A stretch of DNA of 64,000 nucleotides from Flavobacterium sp. LC2016-01. Lineage in GTDB: Bacteria > Bacteroidota > Bacteroidia > Flavobacteriales > Flavobacteriaceae. The position numbers were made by a program, and so were the translations under genes. The stretch lies in NCBI RefSeq assembly GCF_009711135.1, contig NZ_WMIC01000002.1, positions 434,001-498,000 on the forward strand, read 5' to 3'. Shown here piece by piece: positions 33,586 through 43,688 of the stretch. The notes under the pieces are model-generated. The model was given only the letters and a program-made list of their open reading frames with translations, ran no database searches and was not told the origin of the DNA. The number at the start of each line of letters is the position of its first letter. The first letter of the stretch is position 1.

Positions 33586-36226
33586 CAGTTTAATTTTCTT
33601 TTTCCTGAGCCTAAATCTTTTTGGGCAAAATCAGGAAGATAAAATATACAATGCTGTTGATAATTTCGTGACTCATCCTTCCGCGAAAGCGATACAAAAT
33701 TTAGAGAATACAGAAAGTGATTTTTGGAGAAATCCGAAACCAAAAACCAAAGATGAATTGCTGGCCATTGTGGTTTTAAACTGTAATAAAGCCTATTATG
33801 AAAACCTGTTTGGACAGACTCAAAACTCCATTTCGAGTTATGAAAAAGCTTGGCAGCTTTATCAAAAAAACAAACTTTCCAACTATGATATAATTGAATT
33901 TTGCTTGAAACCTTTGGGGAATTTATATACGGTTTTGGGTGATTATGACAGTGCCGAAAACATTATAAAACAATACTTTTTTATTGTCAATACTTCCAAA
34001 AATTATCCTGATGCGCAAAAGCAAAAGTTTGCTGCGATTTTGAATTTATCTAATGTTTATCAGAGTTCCGGTAAAATTTCTTTTGCAATTGAATTACTGG
34101 AAAACACTTTAAAAGCGGAAAAATTATCGAATTCTCAGAAAGGCATTTTATGGAATAATCTGGGGAATAGTTATTTATTAAATTCTACCGGAAATTTGAT
34201 GAGACCTGAAATTCATCAGAAAGCTGAAACTGCATTTCAATCTTCTATAAAGTATTTAGAAAACGAAAAAAATCAACCCGAAACTTTATCAAATTCTTAT
34301 CGAAATCTTGCTTCGTTAAACAGACAATGGCAACGATTTGAGATTGCAAATTCCTATTTAGAAAAAGCCGAAAAATTATTCTTAGAAACTCCAAATCAAC
34401 AACCCAGAAAACTCGCAAAACTGTATTATGAAAAGGCTTTATTACTTTTTGAGGAACGAAAATATGATCAAAGCGCAAAGCAGATTTTATCAATTTTTAA
34501 AGTTTTAATTCCGAATTACGATTCAAAAAATATACTTCCAAACCAAAATCAATTGTATGCGGAAACCGTTTTAATTGATGTACTCGATTTACAGGCAGAA
34601 ATTCTTTGGCTAAAACAGCCCAAAAAAGCACTTAAGGCTTTTGATCTTTCTTTTTATATCGAAGATTTATTAATGAATTCTTTGGTTTACGAAAATTCAA
34701 AAATTATCTCCCAATTAAGATCTCGTAATCGAACTGAAAAATGCATTTCGATTTATAAAAATTTATTTGAAAGAGAAGGGAAAATTCAATATCTGGAAGA
34801 AGCTTTTCAATTATCTGAAAGAACCAAATCAGGAATTTTGCAACGTTATCGTTCGAATATTAAAAACGCTTCAGCAGAAGAAAAACAACTTTTACGAGAA
34901 CTTCAAAACCTAAATAATGCTATTTTAAAAGAACAGCAAAAAGGTGATTTAGCTGCGATTTCAAAAATAAATCAATTGATAAAAAAGCAAAATGAATTAA
35001 TGCTTTCGCTGAAAAAAATTCAGTCTGAAAATCAAAATTATATTCCGGAGAAATGTGATTTAAAAGCTTTATTTTCAAAATTAGAAAATGATAAAGCAGT
35101 AATGGTTTATTATTTTATGGGATTTGAGAATCAATATTTTTTTACTTTGCAAAACAATAGAATTTCATTAAATCGGCTTCCTTTTGGAGACGGAAAACTC
35201 TATAATATTGTTCATTTTATAGACTATTTCAATAATGCAAACTCGATTACAAATGACATTTCAGGCTACAATCATTCTGGAAAGGTAGCTTATGATTTAT
35301 TAAACCTGCCAAACAATTCCGTTTACCAAAACCTCATCATTGTGCCCGATGGAATTTTAAATTTTCTTCCTTTTGAAGCGTTGATTACGAAAGAATCAAA
35401 GACAACAAATTTTGCGAAAATGCATTATTTACTGAATGATTTTAAAATTGCTTATAACACTTCGGCCAATATTTACCTCAACTCAAAATCGGTTTCAAAA
35501 TCAGAAAAAACAGTTTTAGGCGTTTTTCCAGTTTTTGAAAATACTGCTTTTGAATTGAGTTATTCGAAGAAAGAACTGGAATCAATTCGAAGTAATTTTA
35601 AGGGAAAATATTTAGAAAATTCGGATGCGACATTTTCTAATTTTAAAAATAATGCTTCCAATTATTCCATTTTACATTTGAGTACACACGCATCGTCTGG
35701 CGATATTGAAACTCCGGCGAGCATTAAATTTTATGATCAGGAAATTTTGTATTCTGAATTGTATAATCTGCATATTAATCCAGATTTAGTGGTTTTAAGT
35801 GCCTGCGAAACTGGAATTGGAAAATTGTATAAAGCCGAAGGTGCGATGAGTGTTGCAAGAGGTTTTCAGTTTGCAGGTGCGCAGAATTTGCTATTTTCAT
35901 TATGGAAAGTAAATGATTTTACGACTTCCGTTTTTATGTCTGATTTTTATAAAAACATTAAAAATAATGCTTCCTATTTTGAGGCAAATGCAAATGCAAA
36001 ACTCGATTACTTGAATGACAAATCAATTCCGAATGCCAAGAAATCACCATATTACTGGAGTTCTTTTGTATATTATGGGTCGATTTCAAAAGAAGAGCAA
36101 TCTGGAAATTATATCTATTATGTAATTAGTTTATTGGCTTTAATTGGCTTATTTTTGATATTCAATCGGTATCAAAAATGGAAAATCTTCACGAGGTTCT
36201 CAGAGAAAAGGGCTATAAAAAAATAA
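33566..36226 (+). CDS. TPR-CHAT caspase-like protease, periplasmic, membrane-anchored
   Basis: 886 residues from the ATG at 33566; an in-frame TTG at 33554 is less likely. A signal peptide (ending LFGQ) is followed by TPR-like helices to about residue 420, a coiled stretch and a CHAT domain (about 560-835) with the catalytic dyad H708 (LHLSTHASSG) and C747 (LSACETGIGK). Near the C-terminus a membrane span (VISLLALIGLFLIF) and a basic tail put the protease in the periplasm. CHAT domains are caspase relatives that process partner proteins. Substrate unknown; the periplasmic TPR part of the anti-sigma-like protein and the adhesin are candidates by context. Overlaps the retropepsin gene by 49 bases. 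Confidence 0.82.
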   Translation: MNLHHLYSLIFFFLSLNLFGQNQEDKIYNAVDNFVTHPSAKAIQNLENTESDFWRNPKPKTKDELLAIVVLNCNKAYYENLFGQTQNSISSYEKAWQLYQKNKLSNYDIIEFCLKPLGNLYTVLGDYDSAENIIKQYFFIVNTSKNYPDAQKQKFAAILNLSNVYQSSGKISFAIELLENTLKAEKLSNSQKGILWNNLGNSYLLNSTGNLMRPEIHQKAETAFQSSIKYLENEKNQPETLSNSYRNLASLNRQWQRFEIANSYLEKAEKLFLETPNQQPRKLAKLYYEKALLLFEERKYDQSAKQILSIFKVLIPNYDSKNILPNQNQLYAETVLIDVLDLQAEILWLKQPKKALKAFDLSFYIEDLLMNSLVYENSKIISQLRSRNRTEKCISIYKNLFEREGKIQYLEEAFQLSERTKSGILQRYRSNIKNASAEEKQLLRELQNLNNAILKEQQKGDLAAISKINQLIKKQNELMLSLKKIQSENQNYIPEKCDLKALFSKLENDKAVMVYYFMGFENQYFFTLQNNRISLNRLPFGDGKLYNIVHFIDYFNNANSITNDISGYNHSGKVAYDLLNLPNNSVYQNLIIVPDGILNFLPFEALITKESKTTNFAKMHYLLNDFKIAYNTSANIYLNSKSVSKSEKTVLGVFPVFENTAFELSYSKKELESIRSNFKGKYLENSDATFSNFKNNASNYSILHLSTHASSGDIETPASIKFYDQEILYSELYNLHINPDLVVLSACETGIGKLYKAEGAMSVARGFQFAGAQNLLFSLWKVNDFTTSVFMSDFYKNIKNNASYFEANANAKLDYLNDKSIPNAKKSPYYWSSFVYYGSISKEEQSGNYIYYVISLLALIGLFLIFNRYQKWKIFTRFSEKRAIKK

Positions 36227-36615
36227 AATTCAAAGTTACCAAAACACAGCATCTTGCTATAAAAGCAAAAGTCAATGGCATTGCGGGAAATTTCATTTTA
36301 GATACGGGAGCTTCTAATTCCTGCGTTGGTTTTGAAAGCATTGAGCGTTTTGAATTGGCTGCAAAAAAATCAAAAACAAAAGCATCTGGCGCTGGCGGCA
36401 CGGGAATGAAAACTCAAATTTCATCGGAAAATAAATTGCAGTTAGGAAGCTGGAAAAACAAAGATTTCAGCATTGTTATTTTTGATTTATCGCACGTAAA
36501 TCAAGCTTTGGAATCGCATAAAGCAAAACCTGTCCACGGAATAATTGGTGCTGATGTATTATTAGAAGGAAAAGCAATTATCGATTATTATAATCATTAT
36601 CTGTATTTAAAATAA
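36178..36615 (+). CDS. Retropepsin-like aspartic protease
   Basis: 145 residues, one pepsin-like lobe, with the active-site motif LDTGAS (D42) and a second hydrophobic-Gly motif, HGIIGADVLL, as in retroviral-type proteases that work as dimers. No signal peptide, so the product should stay in the cytoplasm. It starts inside the CHAT gene, in another frame, 49 bases before its end, and is therefore likely to be translated together with it. A protease on the inside paired with a protease on the outside of the membrane is unusual. Substrate unknown. Confidence 0.82.
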   Translation: MENLHEVLREKGYKKIKFKVTKTQHLAIKAKVNGIAGNFILDTGASNSCVGFESIERFELAAKKSKTKASGAGGTGMKTQISSENKLQLGSWKNKDFSIVIFDLSHVNQALESHKAKPVHGIIGADVLLEGKAIIDYYNHYLYLK

Positions 36616-36688
36616 AAGTTTTGTTATAGGCTAAAATTATTATTAACGTTTTTACGGGAAACCGCAATTTTAACAATATTTATTCTTC

Positions 36689-36696
36689 TATATTTG
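36689..36696 (+). promoter_or_regulatory. -7 promoter element of the SprB-repeat gene
   Basis: TATATTTG fits TAnnTTTG and lies 27 bases before the ATG at 36724. The -33 region is weak. Confidence 0.45.
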
Positions 36697-36723
36697 TTAG
36701 GCTATTTTAACAAATCTATTAGT

Positions 36724-39700
36724 ATGAAAAAAACTCTACTTTGTTTTCTTTTATTATTTACTTCTTTTATTTATTCCCAAGCAAATGATATTGTGCATTG
36801 TGCTGGCGACAATAACTTCGACTTATCTAAACAAAAAATATACCTCATTGGTAATTTAGATCCTGATCAGACTACCGTAAGTTATCATTTAAGCCTTGCT
36901 GATGCTGTCAATAATACAAATGCAATTGCGAATCCCTCAAATTATAATACCGCAGCAGTTTCTACAACTATTTATGCGAGAATTAATAATAACGGAACAA
37001 TTACCACGAGTTCTTTTAATGTAAAAGTTACTCCGGCCGTAAACATAATAGCAACCAATAGCCCTATTTTATGCACCGGAAATACAGCAACGTTAACCGT
37101 TACTGTTTCGGGAGGAAGCGGGCAGTATTTTTATTCTTTGAATGGCGCTGCTTTTGTAAGCAGTAATGTTTTTACGAATGTGGCTGCAGGAAATCATTCT
37201 ATAAAAGTATTAGATGCTGTTGCTGGTTGTTCAACTACAAGTATTTATACAATAACTGCTCCAACAATCTTAAGCGCAACTACATTGATTAGCGGTAATA
37301 CAGCAACTATTACAGCAACTGGAGGGAAAGCACCTTATCAATATTCTTTGGATGGAGTGAACTATCAGTCTAATAATATTTTTACTCTTAGTCCAGGAAC
37401 TTACACTATAATGGTGAAAGATTCACTAGGCTGCATCACAGCGATTCAGGCAACTATTTTACCTGCTTTAACTGTATCATCAACTTTTGTTAACGAGTTT
37501 AGCTGCTCAAGGGATATGCTAACAATGGCAATTACTGCTACGGGAGGAAAAGCTCCTTACACTTATTCGCTAAATGGAGGACCTTACCAGACAAATAATT
37601 CTTATTCTGGTATATTTGCTGGCAATTATATCATAGCTGTAAAAGATGCCTTAAATACAGTAAGTTCAAAAGGAATTTTTATCGCTCCTTATTTGCCGCT
37701 TAAACTTTCTTTATCTACGACAAATACAAGTTGTTACGGAACAAACGATGGAACAGCACAAATAATCGTCAGTAACGGAAAAGCCCCATATTTATATTCA
37801 ATAGATAATGGCCCATTAGTTTCAACTAATGTTTTTAGCAATTTGTCTCCATCATATCATACAATATACGTAAAAGATGCGACAGGATGCTCCATTCAAT
37901 CTGACATAGTAATAGGAATGGCTAGCCCCGTCGAAATACTTGAAAGTGTGACAAATGCCGGCTTAGATAATAATGATGGACAAATCAAAATTAACGCTAC
38001 TGGAGGAAAAGCTCCTTATAGTTATACTCTTGTAGATAATGTGGGAACAACATTAAAAGGCCCACAGACTTCTAACGTTTTTTCAGGTCTTTCTGCAGGT
38101 TCTTACCAAGCTCAGGTTACAGATTCAAATGGATGTTTTTACACCAGATCTAGTATAAAAGTTGTACAATCTACGCTAGCCGCTAATTTAGTTGTAAACG
38201 CTATAACCTGCGAAAACCCTAAAGGATCAATTACAATTACAGCTACTGGAGGAGTTCCTCCATATCGATATTCATTGAATGATGGAGCTTATTCTTCTGT
38301 AAATGTATTTAATGATTTAACTCCTCAAACTTACACCGTAAAAGTTAGAGATGCGCAAAATGTAAGAGTTTCTCTTTCGGCAATAGTTACTCAGTCAACT
38401 CCTTTGACACTTTCTACCGCAGTAAATATTCCAGTAAATTGTAATGGAGCTTCTACCGGAGCTATTATTTCAACTCCAAGTGGCGGAAAAAGTCCATACA
38501 CCTATTCTTTAGATGGAACAGCATTTCAATCAAGCAGATACTTTTTAAATCTAAAAGCAGGGACTTACAATATTACCACTAAAGATGCTAATAACTGTAT
38601 TGCAGTTAGTTCAATTACGTTATCAGAACCATCTCCTCTATCTGCAACTTACGAAATAGTTAACGATCAAAATATTTTCATTTATCCTAAAGGTGGCAGC
38701 AATCTTTACGCTTTTTACCTTACTAATACAACAACGGGGATTCAATACGGTCCTGAAACGGTAGGTACATTTACTAAATTACCTCCGGGACTTTACACTA
38801 TTTTCGTGGGTGACTCTAATTGTGACTTCACCGTATCTGGAATAAAAATTGAAGCTTCACAGTCTACAGCACTATCCGCTGTTTCAAAGGTTGATCCTCT
38901 CGGATGTTTAAGTTATGCGAGAATAACTGTTGATGCAATGGGCGGCAAAACTCCGTATCAATATTCTATAAATAATGGAACAACTTATTCTTCATCAAAC
39001 ATATTTACTTCTCTTAATGCTGGTACATATACGGTAAAAGTTAGAGATGCTGATTTAAATACCACCACTCATACTGTTGTAATCAATCCATTGCCTTCAG
39101 CTCCTACGATAGAAGCCATTGTTAAAAATATAACCTGCCAAGGTTCAAAAAATGGGTCAATAACAGTAAAAGGAAGTGGAGGATCTGGGAAATACATTTA
39201 TCGCTTAAACGGAGGAGTATCACAAAATTTTGATACGTTTTCAAATTTAGCTCCTGGAAGTTACACCATAGAAATACAGGATATGAATATTTGTAAATCT
39301 ACGATGACGGTTACAATAACAGAACCACAAGCTTTAAATGTAACCGCAAAAATTGGTCTTAACCAGACTATTACAGCTACTGCAACAGGAGGTTCTGCTC
39401 CTTACTCCTACGCTCTGGAAAATGACAATGGAGTAGTAATAGCTACACCTCAAAGCAGTAATATTTTTAGTAACTTAACAAATGGTCTATACACTTTAAA
39501 GGTTATAGATGCTAATGCCTGCAGTGTTTCTGTATCTAACATAAATATGATTCCGTTTACAGCGTTATCGGCTTCTGTCAATGCGACCAATATAACTTGC
39601 AGCAGTCCAACGGGAACAATAAAAATCAATGCAACTGGCGGTATTCAGCCTTATCAATATTCATTAGATAATGGAACTTATGTTTCCTCAAATGTATTTG

Positions 39701-42141
39701 AAAACTTAGCTACAAAAAACTATACTGTAAAAGTTAAGGATGCACAAAACACTGTTTTAGACTTTACTACAACAGTTGCTCAAACCACTCTTTTAGCTGT
39801 TTCTGCTAACATAGAAGTTGGCATAAATTGTCCTGGCAATACTACAGGTCTTATTAAAGCCACAGCAAATGGAGGAGCAGAACCTTATGAATATTCAATT
39901 GATGGAACAAACTTTAAGTCTAATAGATATTTTCAAAATCTGGGTGCTGGCAACTACAACATTACGGTAAAAGACTACAACGGATGTCTGGCTACAACAC
40001 CGACTTTAATTTTAGCAGAGCCTTCTCCAATATCTGGTACTTATAAAATTGTTAATGAAGAAAATATAGTATTAACTGGAAGTGGGGGCGATACCGACCT
40101 TTATTCTTATTATCTTGAAAATACAGCAACTGGTACTAAACTAGGATCTGATGGAACTGGTAGATTTACAAAATTAGCTGTAGGAACTTATAATGCAACA
40201 ATTAGTAATTCTAAAGGCTGTTCTTTCCAAATTCCAGGAATAAAAATTGAAGCTTCGTCATCAACAAACTTAAGTGTTGCGACTTTTTCAGACCCTGTGA
40301 CTTGTACCTTTAAAGGAAGGATAACCATACTTGCAAAAGGTGGCAAAGCTCCTTATCAATATTCACTAAATAATGGTGAAACATATTCCTCATCAAACAT
40401 TATTGTTGGTTTAATTCCTAATTACGCTTATCCGATAGTGGTTCGTGATGCAGACCTTAACACCGTTACAGATCAAATAATAGTAGAGAATGCTTCTTCT
40501 CCACCTTTCTCTACTGCAATTGTTAAGCATGTAAGTTGTCCAGGCAATAACGATGGTATAATTAAAGTCATCCCAACTTATGAAAAAGGTCCATTATCTT
40601 ACGCGTTAGACGGAGTTACAATGGGTAATTCAGACACTTTTGTTAACTTAAAACCAGGAATTTATGGCATAACAGTATATAGTCAGAATTCTTGTTGGTA
40701 TTATTTCACAGCAACAGTAAAAGATGCTACCCCATTAACTGCAACTGTTACACTTGGAACAAATAATAGTATAACAGCTAACGTAACTGGAGGTTCTGCT
40801 CCTTACTCATACGCTCTAGAAAATGAAAATGGCGTAACAGTAGTTACACCTCAAACCAGTAATACTTTTACAAATTTAGTTGCAGCTCGTTACACATTAA
40901 AAGTAATTGATGCTAATAAGTGTAACGTATCCGTATCGAATATAAATATTATAGAAGTACCAAAATTAGCCGCAACTGCTACAGTAACAAATGTAAATTG
41001 TAATGCTTCTGGAGCAATAACGGTAAATGCAACAGGTGGAACGGGTCCTTACCAGTATTCGATAGATGGCGGAATTAATTACTCTTCATCTAATATTTTT
41101 GCTGGTTTAACTGCAGGTAACTACATTACCAAGGTTAAGGATTCTCAAAATACTGTGTTTAGTTTAAGTCTGGAGATAACTGCTTCGACTCCTTTACAAC
41201 TTATCGCAACACTGACATCTCAACAAACCTGCTCTAGTCCTGCAACAATTCAAGCGACTGTGACCGGCGGACTGGCACCTTATACTTATGCTGTTAATGG
41301 TGGAATTTATAGCGCTTCAAATACTTTTCAAGTTAATGGCGGGACTCACGTAATTTCCGTCAAAGATAAAAATGGCTGTGTAGAAAATGTATCTATTACC
41401 GTAACAGATCCTACGCCAATAATAGCTAATATTAGTATCGAAAATCAAACGGCTACAATTATTGCATCTGGTGGTACAGGCGGTTACTTATATGCAATTT
41501 CTCCTAATTTAAATGTATTTTCAGCCAGTAATAAATTTACCAATTTAACTGCCGGCGAATATATTATAATTGTTCAGGATCAAATTGGTTGTTATGTAAC
41601 ATTCAATTTTACGATTAATCCACCGGCTCCTTCACTAGAAGGTAAAAATTCTATAACTATTAGTTTCAAACCAGGACAGACTTTAGCCGATGTCGTTGTT
41701 GAAGGCGAAAACATTAAATGGTACAGCACATCAGGTTCTGGAACAAGCAAAACAATCGGAAAATCAAATGAAACGCCTTTGCCTCTTACAACCGTTTTAC
41801 TTGATGGTGTTACGTATTATGCTTCTCAAACTATCAACGGAATTGAAAGCAAAAATCGTCTTGCTGTAACGGCAAAAGTAAATGGTTCACTTTCGGCACC
41901 CGATTTTAATTTGACTGCTTTCCAGTTTTACCCGAATCCTGTGCAGGATATATTGACAATTAAAAACAATTCTATAATTGATGATGTTGAAATTATTGAT
42001 GTATCTGGAAAATCTGTTGTCTTCAAGAAAATCAATGATCTGCAATCTGAAATTGATTTGTCAAACCTTTCTAGCGGTGTTTATCTCATGAAAGTAAAAT
42101 CTGAAGGCAGAGAAAAAACAATAAAAATCATTAAGAAATAA
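36724..42141 (+). CDS. Large SprB-repeat cell-surface protein with T9SS sorting domain
   Basis: 1805 residues from the ATG at 36724, which begins a signal peptide (MKKTLLCFLLLFTSFIYSQ). The body is about twenty SprB-type repeats, each near 70-90 residues, with the recurring pattern GGxxPYxYSLDG, NxFxNLxxGxYxxxVKDxxxC. A block of about 462 residues occurs twice in tandem (38170-39555 and 39556-40956). The last 75 residues form a type A T9SS sorting domain (FQFYPNPVQDILTIKN ... IDLSNLSSGVYLMKV). SprB relatives are surface adhesins used in gliding or attachment. It follows the CHAT and retropepsin genes by 108 bases with its own -7 element. Confidence 0.88.
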   Translation: MKKTLLCFLLLFTSFIYSQANDIVHCAGDNNFDLSKQKIYLIGNLDPDQTTVSYHLSLADAVNNTNAIANPSNYNTAAVSTTIYARINNNGTITTSSFNVKVTPAVNIIATNSPILCTGNTATLTVTVSGGSGQYFYSLNGAAFVSSNVFTNVAAGNHSIKVLDAVAGCSTTSIYTITAPTILSATTLISGNTATITATGGKAPYQYSLDGVNYQSNNIFTLSPGTYTIMVKDSLGCITAIQATILPALTVSSTFVNEFSCSRDMLTMAITATGGKAPYTYSLNGGPYQTNNSYSGIFAGNYIIAVKDALNTVSSKGIFIAPYLPLKLSLSTTNTSCYGTNDGTAQIIVSNGKAPYLYSIDNGPLVSTNVFSNLSPSYHTIYVKDATGCSIQSDIVIGMASPVEILESVTNAGLDNNDGQIKINATGGKAPYSYTLVDNVGTTLKGPQTSNVFSGLSAGSYQAQVTDSNGCFYTRSSIKVVQSTLAANLVVNAITCENPKGSITITATGGVPPYRYSLNDGAYSSVNVFNDLTPQTYTVKVRDAQNVRVSLSAIVTQSTPLTLSTAVNIPVNCNGASTGAIISTPSGGKSPYTYSLDGTAFQSSRYFLNLKAGTYNITTKDANNCIAVSSITLSEPSPLSATYEIVNDQNIFIYPKGGSNLYAFYLTNTTTGIQYGPETVGTFTKLPPGLYTIFVGDSNCDFTVSGIKIEASQSTALSAVSKVDPLGCLSYARITVDAMGGKTPYQYSINNGTTYSSSNIFTSLNAGTYTVKVRDADLNTTTHTVVINPLPSAPTIEAIVKNITCQGSKNGSITVKGSGGSGKYIYRLNGGVSQNFDTFSNLAPGSYTIEIQDMNICKSTMTVTITEPQALNVTAKIGLNQTITATATGGSAPYSYALENDNGVVIATPQSSNIFSNLTNGLYTLKVIDANACSVSVSNINMIPFTALSASVNATNITCSSPTGTIKINATGGIQPYQYSLDNGTYVSSNVFENLATKNYTVKVKDAQNTVLDFTTTVAQTTLLAVSANIEVGINCPGNTTGLIKATANGGAEPYEYSIDGTNFKSNRYFQNLGAGNYNITVKDYNGCLATTPTLILAEPSPISGTYKIVNEENIVLTGSGGDTDLYSYYLENTATGTKLGSDGTGRFTKLAVGTYNATISNSKGCSFQIPGIKIEASSSTNLSVATFSDPVTCTFKGRITILAKGGKAPYQYSLNNGETYSSSNIIVGLIPNYAYPIVVRDADLNTVTDQIIVENASSPPFSTAIVKHVSCPGNNDGIIKVIPTYEKGPLSYALDGVTMGNSDTFVNLKPGIYGITVYSQNSCWYYFTATVKDATPLTATVTLGTNNSITANVTGGSAPYSYALENENGVTVVTPQTSNTFTNLVAARYTLKVIDANKCNVSVSNINIIEVPKLAATATVTNVNCNASGAITVNATGGTGPYQYSIDGGINYSSSNIFAGLTAGNYITKVKDSQNTVFSLSLEITASTPLQLIATLTSQQTCSSPATIQATVTGGLAPYTYAVNGGIYSASNTFQVNGGTHVISVKDKNGCVENVSITVTDPTPIIANISIENQTATIIASGGTGGYLYAISPNLNVFSASNKFTNLTAGEYIIIVQDQIGCYVTFNFTINPPAPSLEGKNSITISFKPGQTLADVVVEGENIKWYSTSGSGTSKTIGKSNETPLPLTTVLLDGVTYYASQTINGIESKNRLAVTAKVNGSLSAPDFNLTAFQFYPNPVQDILTIKNNSIIDDVEIIDVSGKSVVFKKINDLQSEIDLSNLSSGVYLMKVKSEGREKTIKIIKK

Positions 42142-42156
42142 TTTTTCAAAAGCTAT

Positions 42157-42196
42157 AAAAAAAGCCTTCATTTTAGATAATGAAGGCTTTTTCTTT
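42157..42196. terminator. Bidirectional terminator between adhesin and MFS genes
   Basis: A 16-base stem (AAAAAAAGCCTTCATT, loop TTAGAT, AATGAAGGC and T run) lies between convergent genes with A and T tracts on each side. Confidence 0.85.
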
Positions 42197-42197
42197 T

Positions 42198-43445
42198 TTA
42201 TTCTATCTGATCGATTTCAACTTTTGGAATCGAATGTTTTTTCAACGAAAAATAAGCAACAACGGTACTCAGCAACATTAAAAAACCGCCTAAAATAAAT
42301 GGCGCTCCGGCAAATTTAAATGGCGCATCGCTATGCGTAAAAAAGTAAAATGTATTGGCCATCATTGGCGGACCGATAATTGCAGAAGCACTCATTAAAC
42401 TTGTCAAAGTTCCCTGAATTTCTCCCTGTTCACTTGGTGATACTTTGCTGGCAACCACAGACTGAAGGGCTGGCCCGGCAATTCCGCCAAGACAATACGG
42501 AATCAGAAATACAAACATCATCCAACTTTCGGTTGCAAAAGCAAACAATAACATTCCGATCGTGTATAATGCTAAACCAATATAAATACTTTTTTCGTTT
42601 CCTATTTTCGGATTAATAAAACGAACTAAGCCGCCTTGTACAACTCCAACTAGCAGACCAATTATTCCTAATGAAATTCCGATCATTCTTTCATCCCATT
42701 TAAATTGATAAATGGTGAAGAAACTCCAATTGCTCTGCACTGCATGTGAACCTACATACAAAAGAAATATTGCTGAAATCAATCCGATTAATTCTGGATG
42801 TTTTTTTAAACCTAAAATTGCTCCAACCGGATTAGCGCGTTTCCAGTCAAAAGGTCTTCGGTTTTCTTTTTTAAGCGATTCAGGCAAAATGAAAAATCCG
42901 TAAAGAAAATTCACCATACATAAAACGGCCGCAGCATAAAAAGGAACTCTAGATCCGTATTGACCTAACAAACCACCAATAACTGGTCCGATTATAAATC
43001 CTAATCCGAACGCCGCACCAACCAAACCAAAGTTTTTTGCTCTGTTTTCTGCTGTACTTACATCGGCAATATAAGCAGAAGCCGTTGTGATACTTGCTCC
43101 TGTTACTCCGGCAATAATTCTTCCAATGAAAAGCCAAAGAATTGTTGGTGAAAAAGCCAACAAAAGATAATCTAATGAAAATCCGAAAAGAGAAATCAAG
43201 ATGATTGGCCTTCTTCCGAATTTATCACTTAAATTTCCAATAACGGGTGCAAACACAAACTGAGTTATCGCATAAGCGAAAGTCAGCCAACCGCCAATTT
43301 TCGCTGCTTCGCTGATGTCGCCGTGAATCAATTCTTCAATCAATTTTGGAATTACAGGAATAATAATTCCCCATCCGGTAATGTCAATTAACATGGTTAT
43401 GAAAATGAAACCAATCGCCGCAGATTTATTTTTTTGTAGCATCAT
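42198..43445 (-). CDS. TetA-type MFS efflux transporter
   Basis: About 415 residues from the ATG at 43445 (or the next at 43442); the longer frame to 43490 lacks support. Twelve spans and the family motifs GNLSDKFGRRPI (motif A) and GRIIAGVTGASITTASAYIADVS (motif B/C region) place it with the TCR/TetA drug-proton antiporters. YIADVSTAENRAKNFGLVGAAFGLGFIIGPVIGG is the antiporter motif C. Whether it exports tetracycline or something else cannot be read. Monocistronic. Confidence 0.85.
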   Translation of the reverse strand: MMLQKNKSAAIGFIFITMLIDITGWGIIIPVIPKLIEELIHGDISEAAKIGGWLTFAYAITQFVFAPVIGNLSDKFGRRPIILISLFGFSLDYLLLAFSPTILWLFIGRIIAGVTGASITTASAYIADVSTAENRAKNFGLVGAAFGLGFIIGPVIGGLLGQYGSRVPFYAAAVLCMVNFLYGFFILPESLKKENRRPFDWKRANPVGAILGLKKHPELIGLISAIFLLYVGSHAVQSNWSFFTIYQFKWDERMIGISLGIIGLLVGVVQGGLVRFINPKIGNEKSIYIGLALYTIGMLLFAFATESWMMFVFLIPYCLGGIAGPALQSVVASKVSPSEQGEIQGTLTSLMSASAIIGPPMMANTFYFFTHSDAPFKFAGAPFILGGFLMLLSTVVAYFSLKKHSIPKVEIDQIE

Positions 43446-43511
43446 AATTTTAGTAAAGTGATACAAATAAACATATTTTTCAATTAACAATACTGAAAAC
43501 TGCTTGTAGTT

Positions 43512-43602
43512 TTTTCACGCACATTTAATTACGATTTAAGCAGATTAGCGCAGATCTTTACTAATTTGATCTGCTAAAATCTGCTGAATCTGCGTGAAAA
43601 TT
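43512..43602. repeat. Imperfect palindrome 'TCACGCAGATTxAGCAGAT'
   Basis: The left half (TCACGCA, AGCAGATTAGCGCAGATC) is answered by GATCTGCTAAAATCTGCT and TGCGTGA on the right. It lies upstream of the TetA gene and downstream of the efflux operon, and looks like another dispersed flavobacterial palindrome. Confidence 0.65.
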
Positions 43603-43625
43603 TTTTTATTCTTTCCATGAAGAAC

Positions 43626-43668
43626 CAATAAAAAAATCCCAAACTCCGTAATGGAATTTGGGACTTTT
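43626..43668 (-). terminator. Terminator of the RND efflux operon
   Basis: AAATCCCAAACTCC and GGAATTTGGGACTTTT pair around GTAAT, 21 bases past the stop of the RND gene, followed on the minus strand by a T run. Confidence 0.7.
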
Positions 43669-43688
43669 CGTCTAAAATTAAATCAAAA

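Noticed and set aside
33566..36226. The CHAT gene as part of a gasdermin or type III CRISPR defence system
   Set aside because: No gasdermin, Cas or Csx gene is nearby, and the signal peptide and C-terminal anchor place it in the periplasm.
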